The notes under the pieces were generated by a model, which was given only the letters and a program-made list of their open reading frames with translations, made no database searches and was not told the DNA's origin. A stretch of DNA of 64,000 nucleotides, taken from positions 2,265,371 through 2,329,370 of the forward strand of contig CM063246.1 of NCBI GenBank assembly GCA_032158295.1, in the 5' to 3' direction. Made by a program: the position numbers and the translations under genes. The stretch's first letter is position 1. Every line of letters starts with the position of its first letter. Positions 11,501 to 20,400 of the stretch are shown here, piece after piece. Source of the DNA: Pycnopodia helianthoides. Lineage: Eukaryota; Echinodermata; Asteroidea; Forcipulatida; Asteriidae.

Positions 11501-13621
11501 GGGTCCCGGTCATGACACTTGTGCCCTTGAGCAAGGCACTTAATCATAATTGCTTCTTAAAAGGTTGGGAAGGTAGTGCATTCTACTCTACCACTACCAG
11601 CCAGGCTCCCAGTGGATGATACCCATGCCAACACCCTTACGGACTGTGATGGGGGTAACCCTGTTTCAGCCCCAGGAGTAGGTGGCAACGATGCCTCTGG
11701 TGTCAGTTGATTTGGGTCAACAGCCCAAATCAGTTAGCCCTCACCTTGAGTGGCCGTTCGGCCTTGTGAGTTAGGCGATATCTTATAAAAAAATATATAT
11801 AAAAAAGTACAAGAGGCACTGTGCATCTTTCGGGGATTTTGTTCCCTTTAAAGAAGTCATACCTTGACTAGAACTGAAAAATTATGAACCTGGGCAATTC
11901 CACGCAAGTGCGACACGAGGGTCAAAATTTCAAAATGCTTTTTTCTCAAACATCTTTTGCGAAATTGATGAGGATACTTTAATATCTCCTACATACACTA
12001 GATCGACTTGATGGATAAAGAGTGCTGTTTTGATGGGAAGGACAAGACTGTTTTGTGGAATATTGTGCATGAATGTGTGCAAAGTAAATGCAACCTGATC
12101 TGCTACTCCACCAAGGTGGAGATTACATAGTGATGTTGGTTCAACGTTAAATTGTGTATAGATTTAACAACACAGGCCTAAAAATACCCACTCCACCCAC
12201 AGTAATTGCTGTGGTGCCCTGTGCTTTTGCGTTGGTGCCCTTCTTCAAAGTTTCAGTACAAATTTACATTTTACTCGCAGAGTGACCCTTACCTGAGGAA
12301 AATTGCAGTGCCCCTTCAAGAGCAATGTTCAAGGCCTGGTAACAATGTGGTAGCCAATACCTTGGAACCTGACCACCATCTGACAATAGTGTTAGATTTT
12401 TTGTACTTTCATATTGGTATCTATTTTGATCTAAATACATTTTATAGATCGGCTCGTGAACTACACAATTTTCTTAGCAATAGTTAAGTACTGTAGATAC
12501 CACATGGTGTATTGCAATTTGAAAAAATAAAAAAATAGAATCTTACAGAAAATTGCTTACTGGCTAGGATGGAAGAGTCCATGTAAATGTTTTGATTGCA
12601 ATCTAGTAGCCATGTGTTTTTGGCAGTCATGTTAAATATATCCCAATGCTTGAAAATTTGAAATAGCAGTTTAACTTTCCAGTCTTTTCTTCTCTCAATT
12701 TGTGCATGCATGTGAAAAGCTACATACAAACACAACTGTTGTTATAATGACAGGGTTTGTTTTACTAAAAAAGGGAGCACCCATCTCTTCCTATATGTAT
12801 CCATTTTTTTCAGTAAAAGCTTCATCCCCAATTCCCAAATGACAGCTTAAGTTTTTGCTTTTTAATAATATTTTGTATGTATTTTATAATACATTTTATC
12901 ACATTTAATGCATGTTTCAACCTTTAAACATCTGAAAATTGAAGTTGTTCCCTTAATACATCATTAAACAGTTCATTGGTACAACATCTCTTGTTTACAG
13001 AAATTGTTTTGTTTTTGTGGTTTTTTTTTTTAACTGTCATTACAGCAGATGTTACGAATGCATAATGTCAGTCACGGTAATGTCAGTCACGAAGGTTAAT
13101 TTGCATAATTGTCAAAAAAATTCAAGAAGAGTTTTTCCCATCTAACTACAAGTGTTGGTTACCCTATTAGATATAATGTTCATATGGATTTAGATCTGTA
13201 GCACTTTTAACTTGAAGAGAAATTTTTAAAACATACACAACACTTTTTGGTTGCGTCGCTTTTTGTAATGTCAGTCATGGCAGTTAATGACCCCCCTAGT
13301 CGGAAAAGCTGAATATGAAATTTCAAAGTTTCAATTCTGTATTGTGTATTCAGGTCCTAGTATCCCCCATGCCAAACATGGTTTAGATGGCTGACATTGT
13401 TTAGACATGAGAGCTGATTAGATATTCAAAATTAGTACAAAATGTAATGTCAGTCACGCTGGAATTGCCCACCTAGTCCTAAAAAGTAAAAAATGAAGAA
13501 TCTGTGAAGAGTATGACTGACCCTGTCCAAGTGTCTCTTCAACATGTTGAATGCCGATTATAATGATGTAGTTGATGACCGCTGCTGATAAACTCAATGA
13601 TGGTATTGGTAGGATCTTCAT
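2577..13621 (-). CDS. left SRCR gene: secreted multi-SRCR protein (whole-gene model)
   Basis: Minus-strand exons are 13621-13522 (signal peptide), 8778-8461, 8035-7718, 5270-4953, 4223-3906 and 2977-2654. If the last exon is read through to the TGA at 2577, the spliced frame is 1773 nt, giving 590 residues: a signal peptide and five SRCR domains. All SRCR exons are phase 1-1, so they join in frame. SRCR proteins are extracellular ligand-binding proteins, and echinoderms express many in immune cells; the ligand here is unknown. No transmembrane or cytoplasmic exon follows within the window, unlike the right paralogue, and a Penelope fragment occupies the place where they would start. I infer a secreted protein ended by the intronic stop and AATAAA. 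The alternative is that distal exons lie left of the window and the good GTAAG donor at 2653 is used. Confidence 0.75.
2654..2977 (-). CDS. left gene SRCR exon 5 (last SRCR domain)
   Basis: The exon is 324 nt with acceptor CTTCAG and donor GTAAG, phase 1-1. It encodes an SRCR domain of a distinct subtype ([34 protein letters not shown] end) that matches the last right-arm SRCR exon at 47241 rather than the other domains. It has six cysteines. Read past the donor, the frame stays open for about 25 codons to the TGA at 2577. Confidence 0.9.
3139..3885. repeat. left-arm-specific insertion of unknown repeat
   Basis: The flanks of the right-arm counterpart join directly here (right arm: TCACTTTTTGTCTTGCAC then AGGAACTTTGTTTGTG). 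The left arm has about 750 extra nt in the intron between SRCR exons 4 and 5. It contains short direct repeats of 'TGACCTTGTGACCTCTTGACC' type around 3225-3255. I see no terminal repeats or coding frame, so its class is unknown. Confidence 0.6.
3906..4223 (-). CDS. left gene SRCR exon 4
   Basis: The exon is 318 nt with acceptor ATTATAG, donor GCAG/GTATGT, phase 1-1. It encodes one SRCR domain starting [10 protein letters not shown] with six cysteines and ending VVCSYSAG. Its right-arm counterpart is the broken exon at 46792-46926, so only the left copy is intact. Confidence 0.9.
4411..4712 (-). mobile_element. 3' end of a CR1/L2-like LINE
   Basis: The minus-strand frame contains the C-terminal signature of CR1/L2-type LINE reverse transcriptases: '[17 protein letters not shown]' then '[13 protein letters not shown]' and a stop near 4520. 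It is followed by a tail with 'AAGCGC' blocks and a TATTATTATTGTT microsatellite at 4411-4430, as expected of an L2-type 3' end. Only the 3' end is present. It interrupts a tRNA-like repeat (remnant 4715-4775) in the intron between SRCR exons 3 and 4. The right arm lacks it. Confidence 0.75.
4715..4775 (+). repeat. remnant of tRNA-like intronic repeat
   Basis: Only the B-box half remains: GGTCGTGGGTTCAAATCCCA, matching the repeats at 7468, 41418, 43780, 46118 and 46386. The A-box half was lost where the LINE tail inserted. Confidence 0.6.
4953..5270 (-). CDS. left gene SRCR exon 3
   Basis: The exon is 318 nt, acceptor TTATAG, donor ATAG/GTATGT, phase 1-1. It is an SRCR domain beginning [20 protein letters not shown] with six cysteines, the subtype that dominates the right array. 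Confidence 0.92.
5300..6550. other. intron between left SRCR exons 2 and 3 (distal half)
   Basis: This intronic sequence aligns in reverse with 41.8-42.5 kb and 44.2-44.86 kb of the right array, for example 'CTTTTGCTCCAAATATCTGG' at 6222. No exon is seen. Confidence 0.6.
6559..7284 (+). mobile_element. TTAA-flanked non-autonomous transposon, T2/Kolobok-like
   Basis: The element is 726 bp, flanked by TTAA on both sides (6555-6558 and 7285-7288). Its ends are inverted: AGGTACACACCAGCTT on the left, and AGGGACACACCGTCTT as the reverse complement of the right end. TTAA plus AGGRR ends fit the T2/Kolobok MITE pattern (TTAAAGGRR). The right arm shows two empty sites with a single TTAA (41676-41679 and 44033-44036), so this is a clean insertion after the duplication. 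There is no transposase frame. A decayed relative lies at about 30220-30472 in opposite orientation. Confidence 0.85.
6705..6749. repeat. perfect 20-bp stem hairpin inside the TTAA element
   Basis: CACATGACTTTTCGGAACCA (6705-6724) is exactly repeated in inverse at 6730-6749, with a 5 nt loop. Confidence 0.9.
7468..7543 (+). repeat. tRNA-derived SINE head or tRNA pseudogene
   Basis: It has an A-box-like block (TGTCTAGTGGTTAGACATC) and a B-box (GGGTTCAAATCCCA) at tRNA spacing. It recurs in the same intron position in the right array, so it was copied with the exon units rather than inserted repeatedly. No cloverleaf with good acceptor pairing is obvious, so I do not call a functional tRNA. Confidence 0.55.
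7718..8035 (-). CDS. left gene SRCR exon 2
   Basis: The exon is 318 nt, acceptor ATAACAG, donor ATAA/GTATGT, phase 1-1. It is an SRCR domain starting [10 protein letters not shown] with six cysteines and is nearly identical to left exon 1 at 8461-8778. The spacing between the two is 743 nt, the same period as in the right array. Confidence 0.92.
8461..8778 (-). CDS. left gene SRCR exon 1 (first SRCR domain)
   Basis: The exon is 318 nt, acceptor ATAACAG, donor ATAA/GTATGT, phase 1-1, beginning [10 protein letters not shown]. It is the first domain after the signal peptide exon at 13522-13621. Its upstream intron flank aligns with the flank of the first right-array exon at 36444. Confidence 0.92.
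9205..9575 (+). mobile_element. tRNA-derived SINE, left-arm specific
   Basis: The head resembles a tRNA, with A-box in GTGTCGTGGCCGAGGGG and B-box in GTGGGTTTGAGTCCCGG. The core 'CCTGAGCAAGACACTTAACT' is typical of widespread V-type SINE cores. The 3' end has the L2-type tail 'GATAAAGCGCTTTATAAAAA' followed by TTATTATTA. The right arm has the empty site around 36012-36018, with TATA shared at the two junctions. Confidence 0.85.
10342..10815. repeat. left-arm-specific dispersed repeat, related to 63475-63685
   Basis: This insertion is absent from the right arm at 33.4-33.7 kb. Its second half ('CCTCCGCATGCGGACAGTAA', then 'GGATGACCTGCGCACAGTAG') recurs at 63480-63560, and both copies end in a 'GGCGTCTTTTT-GGAGTGAAA' block. 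Class unknown; no coding frame. Confidence 0.65.
11000..11400. repeat. intron-1 block with 'GTACAATTT' direct repeats, shared by both arms
   Basis: GC-richer sequence with several degenerate copies of 'GGACTTGG...TTGTACAATTT' and 'CCCGGTAGGCATAGGGCAGG'. It aligns in reverse with about 32820-33260. No exon is seen; ORFs here are incidental. Confidence 0.5.
11421..11812 (+). mobile_element. tRNA-derived SINE (second family member), left-arm specific
   Basis: It has the same type of head as the SINE at 9205 (GGCGTGTCGTGGCCGAGTGG; B-box GTGGGTTCGGGTCCCGG) and the core 'CCTTGAGCAAGGCACTTAAT', but a different 3' half ending 'AGGCGATATCTTATAAAAAA'. It is flanked by TACAA on both sides. The right arm lacks it at the equivalent point (about 32820). 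Confidence 0.8.
11891..13471. mobile_element. 1.58 kb non-autonomous element with TGGGCAATTCCA inverted ends
   Basis: The ends are inverted: TGGGCAATTCCA at 11891 and its complement ending at 13471. The right arm runs straight across this point (about 32740-32765), so the element inserted into intron 1 of the left gene after the duplication. It contains several copies of TAATGTCAGTCACG (13063-13094, 13266, 13442). There is no transposase frame, and the target duplication is unclear. Confidence 0.7.
13522..13621 (-). CDS. left gene first coding exon: signal peptide
   Basis: The exon is 100 nt, an ATG at 13621 followed by 33 codons and one base. It encodes [10 protein letters not shown] then a hydrophobic run [15 protein letters not shown] and HVEETLGQ. 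The donor is G/GTCAGT in phase 1, the phase needed by the SRCR exons. The same exon, in the same frame with the same donor, is kept in the right arm at 32596-32695. That conservation is the main evidence, since GTCAGT is a weak donor. Coding sequence is conserved while the intron beyond it is not. Confidence 0.65.
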
Positions 13622-13735
13622 GGTGTTGGAGTCATCTGTTAATTAACGTCAGTTCCACATCCAAATCACTGGCCAAGTCACTTCTTGATAGATTATGTAT
13701 AAACGAGAAATTTAGCATTCATTATTTGTACTTGT
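13622..13735 (-). promoter_or_regulatory. conserved 5' flank / candidate promoter of left gene
   Basis: About 115 nt upstream of the start codon is shared with 32475-32595, including GAGAAATTTAGCATTCATTA on the plus strand here and a TATA-like 'GTTTATACATAATCTAT' on the sense strand. Homology between the arms stops just beyond. I infer 5' UTR and core promoter; there is no direct evidence of the start site. Confidence 0.35.
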
Positions 13736-14364
13736 ACTAGTTGTAGCGCTACATCATACATGTAATGTATTGTCTGTCTCCAATACAAGTAATTATACAC
13801 CAATAATTTGTATAACTTCAAACTTGATTAAAAAAATAAAATAAGAAAATGCTAAATCAAGAATCCTTTCAAGGATCACTCTACTCTCTAGTTACAAATT
13901 AAAATGTGCTGCGAGTGTTTAACCATGACGATGTGGAAAACTTTGTGACTAACCATGGATGAGCTAAGGGAAAAACCCCACACATGACGCTCTGGTTTCC
14001 TTGACAGTGGCACGACAACCTCGTTCTCGAGGGGCTGTGAATAACTAGCGAGCTTCGCTCGGCCCCACCCAGCGGCCTATCCAGGACCGCTGGGATGGGC
14101 TAATCAGCTTGCACAGATTCTTGTTCAAGAAGTACGTTATGCGTGCAGTGCTTGCAGTGTCAGTGTGATGCATGATGGGACTGAGCATTAACGTTAACGA
14201 TACGTTTGCCCATGCCAGCGCCTTTGGTTTTAAGGCAAGGCGCTGGGGACGAGCGAACTAGCGAGCCTGAACATCTGACGTCACACTAGGCTCGTGTGTG
14301 AATAAAATTCTACCTCACTATCATGACGTCTACAGAGACCACGTGAGATAGCGCTCCATTCTCT
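13736..14364. other. spacer, no gene seen
   Basis: Unique sequence followed by a GC-richer palindrome-like stretch near 14040-14110 (CCCAGCGGCCTATCC / ACCGCTGGGATGGG). No exon is recognised. Confidence 0.4.
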
Positions 14365-14374
14365 ATCTCCAACA

Positions 14375-14546
14375 TAGCCTTTGTCAAGGTCATCGTGGCT
14401 TGGACAGCTTTGTACACAGTGGAGCGACTGGAACGAGAGACCACGCGCGCGTGCCGAGTGGCGAAGCCCGCCACTCGCGTGCGTGGTCTCCCATTTCAGT
14501 CGCTTGGCATCGCAGCTCCAAGACACGAAGGCCTTGACAAAAGGCT
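14375..14546. mobile_element. foldback element with 10-bp target duplication
   Basis: The two halves are inverted copies (AGCCTTTGTCAAGG...AGACCACGC against GCGTGGTCT...CCTTGACAAAAGGCT), giving a long hairpin. ATCTCCAACA lies on both sides (14365-14374 and 14547-14556). A 9-10 bp duplication points to a Mutator-like (MULE) foldback MITE. Confidence 0.8.
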
Positions 14547-15190
14547 ATCTCCAACACCGTGTTATGTGCATAATGCTTATGTATCATACTGAAGTTATAG
14601 CACATAAAATTGTTTTAGCCTTTAAATGATAGGCCTAGTTCTTTAGTTGTAATAACCAAGCTATGGATAGTTTTTTGGACATCGGGGATTTCTCAGATTT
14701 ATCTCCGCAAACGACTGCACCTCTCTGAGACAGGGTACTAGCCCATGCATGTTGGACTCTGTAGCGACTGTGCCGATCGACCGGTGGGGCAACAATAAGC
14801 GTTCTGATTGGTCCGTTTTTTTTGCATAGTTCGTGCATTTTAAATGAGGTTAACTAAGCTTTGCACAGAGAAAACTGCAGCGAGTGCGCGAGAGTGTTCC
14901 CAGAAACACTATGATTTTTTCGTTGGGGGAGCCATTGTGCATCTAGTCTTGATTGGCGACGTTCATTTTGTTTAACGTAGTGCGATATTGCAACACGAAT
15001 TACTGTCCGCAACACGAATTATTGGAGAAGAGATATCTGTATCACACGAACATCTGGATATGGCTCAAAACGATCCAGATTTATAAACTTGCCCAGTCCT
15101 TCTGAGTCAGTCTCCCAAACAGTTAATGTAGCGCCCTCTACCGGTACTTCACGTCGAACCTTTTTGACGAGATGGCGAAGTTAGCCCGAA

Positions 15191-15315
15191 CGCAAATTTA
15201 TTTTCTGCAGCACACGTCGGCTATGGATTCAACAGTTAAGGGAAAAGGAAGAACAGCCTATCTCTTAACTGTTGACTTAATTGATGAAGTATGCTGCAGA
15301 AGAAAAAAAAATCGC
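15191..15315. mobile_element. hairpin MITE, copy 1, with 8-bp target duplication
   Basis: About 125 bp, with inverted halves around TTCTGCAGCACACGTCGGCT and GTCAACAGTTAAGGG. AGCCCGAA is duplicated at 15183-15190 and 15316-15323. Other copies are at 28114, 29630 and 29851. Confidence 0.85.
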
Positions 15316-15925
15316 AGCCCGAACATCTGACGTCACACTTCGAGGCTCGTGTTTTACGCCAGAGACCGGCTTCGAGCGTTTGGAGGAATCCTGACAAACA
15401 CACCTTTGACCTCGCATCCCATTGCGGTCTTGCAGATAGGGGACCAGTCAGACAGGGGACCAGTAGCAGTGACCATCTCTTTTATCAATAGACCGGTGCC
15501 TGTCCTTATCCACAAGGATAAGGACAGCGGACCAGTTGTCGATAGGTTTTTTGTTTGAGAAACTTAGACTCTGAGAGTGCGCTGCGCAGGCTTAACACAT
15601 CGATGAAGTGTGATAGCCTTTGAGAAAGACCATGCTAGTGTCAAACGTGATGGGAAACATATTTTTTCTTTTTGTTAGAACAGTGTTCACAGTATTAATA
15701 AAAAAAAAACTTTTTTTCAGGCGTGGGTATTGTAACCGCTGGGCCTATCAACTATTCTCAAGACTGGTGCGCATAATATGATGATATACTATCATTCAGC
15801 TGCATTGAACAACCAAAGATGCTCAGACTTCTGATAAAATTTGTTTGTATTTTTTTAAAGATAATAACTTGACTCGGCTCTTTTTGATTCCAAAATTGTT
15901 GTTTTCTTGGGTTATTTTTGCTGGT

Positions 15926-16395
15926 AAACAGGTGTGTTTCGAAGTTCTCTCACTCGCAAAAGACACGTTGTTAACATTCGGGGTACCAGCAAAGAAGCTG
16001 GGGTACCAGCAAAGAAGCTCGGGAACCAACGTCCGACTTTGCATCACTGGTTTTTAAAAAGAAGATGTCGGCCCGCACCACAGTTCAGGGTGAGCTGCAA
16101 GGTTGACGTAAAACTACAACGATAAGGGGCATAAATCTCTTTAGTACCTTTCGTTATTTATTGAAATGAGAACCTTTCACATTTCACGCCATGTTTACCG
16201 GATTCTGAAAATCCGGTTACCGGATTCCGGATGGGAAAAAGGGAAGAACGTTCCCGCCCTCCTTCCGCCCCTTCCCTTATTAGCACTTCTTGGATTACCG
16301 CAGCTGGTAAACATGTGCGTTTCGAAAGAGGCTTCCGCCCACCGTCACTCGCAAAAGACAAATTGTTGAACACACGGGGTACCAGCAAAGAAGCG
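15926..16395. repeat. two copies of a ~95-bp repeat
   Basis: 'CTGGTAAACAGGTGTGTTTC' through 'GGGGTACCAGCAAAGAAGCT' at 15926-16025 recurs at 16301-16400 ('CTGGTAAACATGTGCGTTTC'). In the first copy the last 21 nt block is repeated in tandem. No gene is recognised. Confidence 0.6.
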
Positions 16396-16535
16396 CGGGA
16401 ATCAAAGTCGTGGCACCTCGTCGTCCACGGTGTTATTCAAATTTGTGTTTTGTGTTGGAGATAGCATCTTACAACTATAACCTTTGTATTATGGCATTCA
16501 CCGTGAAGATTAAACGCTGCTGTTAAGAAGTGACG

Positions 16536-17622
16536 ATGAATTCAAATTGCTGTACATGCAACCCGTGTACTGGACTTCTGGGCATGATGGCGTTACAATC
16601 TTTTAAAGGTAAGACAATTCATATAAAATCTCCCTTTTTTACGACACTTGAAGCATAGCAAAACTTCCCCCTCAGTCTGTATAGGTCTATAACTAGTTCT
16701 GCATGTAATGTTCAAACAAAACAATATTAAGGTTGTATTTTGACTCTGAAAGCGCCAAACCAAACAGTCATGACGTGTCTTGTTATCATCCGTTTTGACA
16801 CAATCCCTCGTTGCCTCGTCATGATATATAACGTCTTTCCTGAAAATGAGATCATCTTTTCAGAGTGAAAGTGAATTCTGTTAAAAGAACCAGATTTAAC
16901 TGCGTATTTCTTGTAAAATTTCTTTCCCAGAAATTTTACGCGAATGATTGAGCATAGGCTGTTTAAAAGGATTGCATGATGGCAGGGGTATCCTGGTAGG
17001 ATTCGCCATCATGCACTGCCAAAAAGAGATGTGTTTGTTTGTTTAGATGATCTTCCTAACGAGGGAACCCAAGCAGGCAGCAGCCAATCTCTCTCACATA
17101 ACAAACATTGGTTTAACGTCTATGCTTATGAATTGCACCCATGAAAACATTGTGATTCAGTAAACTAAGGAAGAATACTTATTCTAATCATCGTGAAATC
17201 AGTATAGCTTGGCCGGATTCGAACCTACAACCTGTGATTGCAAGTCCTGCAGTCTAACCCCTTGACCACGGTTACGTGAAATTGTATACAATATTTGTGT
17301 TTACTTTTTTTCTAAGCCTTTTCTACACTGAGTAATTTAGTCGATGATGTTTACATCGTTTTAATAAATCCATTTATTTTTTATTTTATTTTGCTTCATT
17401 TTTACGCATTTGTTGCAAAATTGCCTCCCCCACCATGTACGTATGACATTATTCCAATGATAAAGTGTTTAGATGGCAAGCATTCGTTGACGAATACTGC
17501 TTACACATTTTACTTTGTTCTTTTATCTATCAGATGATACTTATCTCATTGTAAAAGTTTCCAAGAAGCTTCCAAGAGATTTGTTCCCTGCCTGGTGCGG
17601 CAGATGCAAGAGAACCGGGTAA
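16536..17622 (+). CDS. candidate two-exon small gene, function unknown
   Basis: Exon 1 is 16536-16608: ATG, 24 codons and one base, donor AAAG/GTAAGAC. Exon 2 is 17534-17622: acceptor TTTTATCTATCAG, in-frame TAA at 17620. The join is phase 1 and gives 53 residues, starting MNSNCCTCNPCTGLLGMMAL and ending FPAWCGRCKRTG. An AATAAA lies at 17676, 54 nt after the stop, followed by a GT-rich stretch. An in-frame TAA at 16524 precedes the ATG. The peptide has six cysteines but no clear signal peptide and no family I recognise. The paired strong splice sites, matching phase and nearby poly(A) signal are the only support; it could also be a 3' gene fragment or non-coding RNA. Confidence 0.3.
17209..17275 (-). 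repeat. tRNA-like sequence (pseudogene or SINE head)
   Basis: On the minus strand, an A-box-like GTGGTCAAGGGGTTAGACTG is followed by a B-box GTAGGTTCGAATCCGGCC. The arm pairings are poor, so a functional tRNA is not supported. It lies in the intron of the candidate small gene. Confidence 0.4.
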
Positions 17623-17699
17623 AACAACACGTGGAGAAACATGGCCATCCGATAACAGTATCCTTGACAAACATGAATAAACTGGTTGTTATAATAATC

Positions 17700-20300
17700 T
17701 GTGTGTTTCAAAGTTTGATGATAAAATAAATGAATGAATGAAGAACAAAAATCATATCATTTAAACTGTTTGAATTAGTATGTAACAAAAAGAGTGAAAA
17801 CTCTATCAGTCTTACCACAAACTAAGAACTCACTTCTGCATTAATGAATACCGATTTCCTTGGTAAAAAGGACAGGGGAAAAATAGCCAATTATGCAGGC
17901 AGGTTTACATTTAGCATAGATAAAACCATGCATGTCGAAAACACAATTCCCTTGAAACCAAGTGATCAATTGATGTTGTATCATTGAGTCAAAATTTATA
18001 GTAATGCATATCTCAATTGACAAGTACAGAACTGCAAGATTGGCAGTGATTAGTAATCTGAAAGCTCATTGATTGTAATTATTCTAGTTCTATTCTCCAG
18101 AGAATAATATGTTCTGTCAGAAAACACAAGGAAAAGTATTTAAGAGTCCACAAATCACCCGTCAAAGTCACTGAGCAATCGAAATAAGTTTGATGAATGT
18201 GTACATTTAGACCCCCGACGATACATTAATCATTGTTCACTATTTTTTACAAAAACTTCACCACCATTGGAGTACGGAGGCTCTTTGGTTAAGGGGGGCA
18301 GAGGGTTGATTTGCCCGAACTTTGCACTGGTAAAAAGTCTGTTTGCTTTCTCTGTCCCTTGTTTCACGTCTTGCTGTGCCCGGCGAATTTTCCCCCGCTG
18401 CTTTGCCCGAATTTGTGAGGGTAGTTGCCCTCCCCCGCCCCCCGGGTCAACGCTTTTGTTTACCGCAAACTTGATGGCGTACTGTTCACAATTCGGTTGC
18501 ATGGTGTGTTTATTGAACAGGAGAATGAACGTATTATTGCCCTTCAGAAAATGAATGGTGTACTTTCCATTTAGTGCGCCCTAAACCGAAATTTTCTTTT
18601 GCAGCTCATCTTTGTCGACTTGGTATGGTAAGTTTAACTTGCTTGATTTATGAATACATTTCTTCAAACAGTAACAACAAGTTACTGGTGAATTTCTGTT
18701 TATTGGATAACTAGAAATCAAAATTTATACAATATTTGTGACTGGTTGAAGGCTAACAGAAAAACAAAACAATAGCCTTTTTCCGCCTGGGAGAAAAGTA
18801 CATTGAGTTTCTTTAAAAATCTTTGTGAACAAGAACTTGAAGTTTCGTTTCAAATTACATCGTTCAGCTTCGTGTCGATTCAAGTTGAGGCTGTATTCAT
18901 GATTAAGTTGAAAATGAGGCTGCAATTAAAGAACAAAAACAAAACCCCAAAACCTGCTCCCCTTAGCATACATCGGTGAACAATTCTGATGTCATGTTAC
19001 TCCAATTCTTGGCATCATGAACAATATGAATGCACCTGCATGTTTCACTTGATTCGGTCAAACCAGTTGGTATTTTTGAATGCGAGGTTGCCCGCTGTTC
19101 AACACCTGGGAATTATGTAACTGACACGCGCGCGCAAGTTGCAGGCAGTTTTCATAACCAGGGCCCAATTTCTAAAGCTGCTTATAAGCCCAAATATCAT
19201 ATTATAACACGACCCTCTGCGACTAGTAACTTGCTTTATTATTTTTCTTTAATTTTTTGATATTTTTTTCGCTAAGCAGAAATCTGTTAAGCAATATTTC
19301 CTGCTTAACTCTAGCATGATATTGAACACAGTGGATTGTGTTTCCTGGGCTGACCACACTACGCTAATAAGATTACCTGAACATTTAGCTACCATGGATC
19401 AGACTTGTATAACGTCCCTTCGTGACGCGTGATTCAATCGACTTGGACTGTAAAATCATGCTTATACAAAATAAACAGCAAAATATTATTAAATTACTTT
19501 TTTTCTTGGGGGGGGGGGTTAGTTATTTTCTTTCTTCATAAAAACAATACTATAGGGGCCTAACAAATAAGAAATAACATTTGCATTTCAGTTTGAAGAA
19601 AGCTGAATTTCAAACAAAAATTGTAATGAATAACAATTTGAAGAGGGTCTTTTCAATAATGAAATGACGAAAAAAGTTGTCATGTTGTTGATGGAGATGG
19701 GTTTTTTTTTCTCTCAAAGTATTGGCGTGGGGTTCGGACTTGGGACCAATACGGACGATTCGGACTCGGACTTTGACTGCTCCGGTTTCGCACTTTGACT
19801 TAAGGTCCGGGATGAAATACAAGTTTGCTTCAGAGGTTTTCTTCTGCTTATTGTCAGTAAATAACAATGTTATAGACGTTATAGTTTAATAAATTTTGTA
19901 GATAGTAGAGAAGAAAAAAACCTTATACCATTTATATGTTGTTATTCAGTCTATTTGTGATTTCGTCTAGAATGGTACGGTACAACACGAGTTTTTCATT
20001 TCTACATAATTATTATAGTTTTAATTGCTTGTCAGTAAAAGAAAAAATATGTTGAAAAATAACATTTTAAAAAAAATAGATTCGTAATTTAAAAAAGTAA
20101 CGTTAAAAAACAAAAAACTTTTTAAAATTCGATATTTCTTTTGAAAGCACAATGCTGTTTCAAAGGTTAATAACAAAATGTACCGTTTATAGAGGCATTT
20201 TGCTCAATTAAGTACTCAATGTTAGACCGTATCATGTACAGAAAGGGCAACAATTAATTTTGATCATGCTGCAGCTTTCGTATTATTTTGTGGTACTCAC
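17700..20300. other. spacer, no gene seen
   Basis: AT-rich sequence with no supported exon. A fragment of the 'GGGCCCAATTTC' MITE family lies near 19163, and short 'GGACTTGGGACCAATACGGA'-type repeats lie near 19740-19800. A possible 23-nt exon with good splice sites (18605-18627) is too short to support. Confidence 0.4.
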
Positions 20301-20304
20301 AACA

Positions 20305-20400
20305 ATTAGCCATTTTGTGATATGGTGGACACAATATACTATGACACTATGTTAGGTTTGGGTAAATACACCCAAACAGTGCATGCACTCCTAAAGACCA
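20305..20400 (+). repeat. dispersed repeat, inverse copy at 63085-63195
   Basis: 'TGATATGGTGGACACAATAT' followed by 'TTAGGTTTGGGTAAAT' matches the minus strand near 63110-63185. The sequence through 20535 shows no gene. Confidence 0.65.

Larger units (their letters stand above)
2525..13735 (-). repeat. left arm of large inverted duplication
   Basis: The reverse complement of this arm aligns in order with 32475-47700. The shared blocks are the first-exon region (13522-13621 with 32596-32695), the intron-1 block around 10830-11400 with 32770-33420, the flank of the first SRCR exon (8860-9200 with 36000-36440), and the last SRCR exon (2654-2977 with 47241-47561). This arm is shorter because its SRCR array has 5 exons rather than 12, despite several private insertions: a LINE tail, a TTAA-type element, two SINEs, a 1.6 kb inverted-repeat element and a 0.47 kb repeat. 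Confidence 0.9.

Noticed and set aside
11140..11547. 135-codon minus-strand ORF and its right-arm relative at 32768-33001
   Set aside because: The similarity reflects the inverted duplication; frames differ between arms, and the sequence is a GTACAATTT repeat block inside intron 1.
18605..18627. Possible 23-nt micro-exon with TTTGCAG and GTAAGT sites
   Set aside because: Too short, with no neighbouring exon in a compatible frame.
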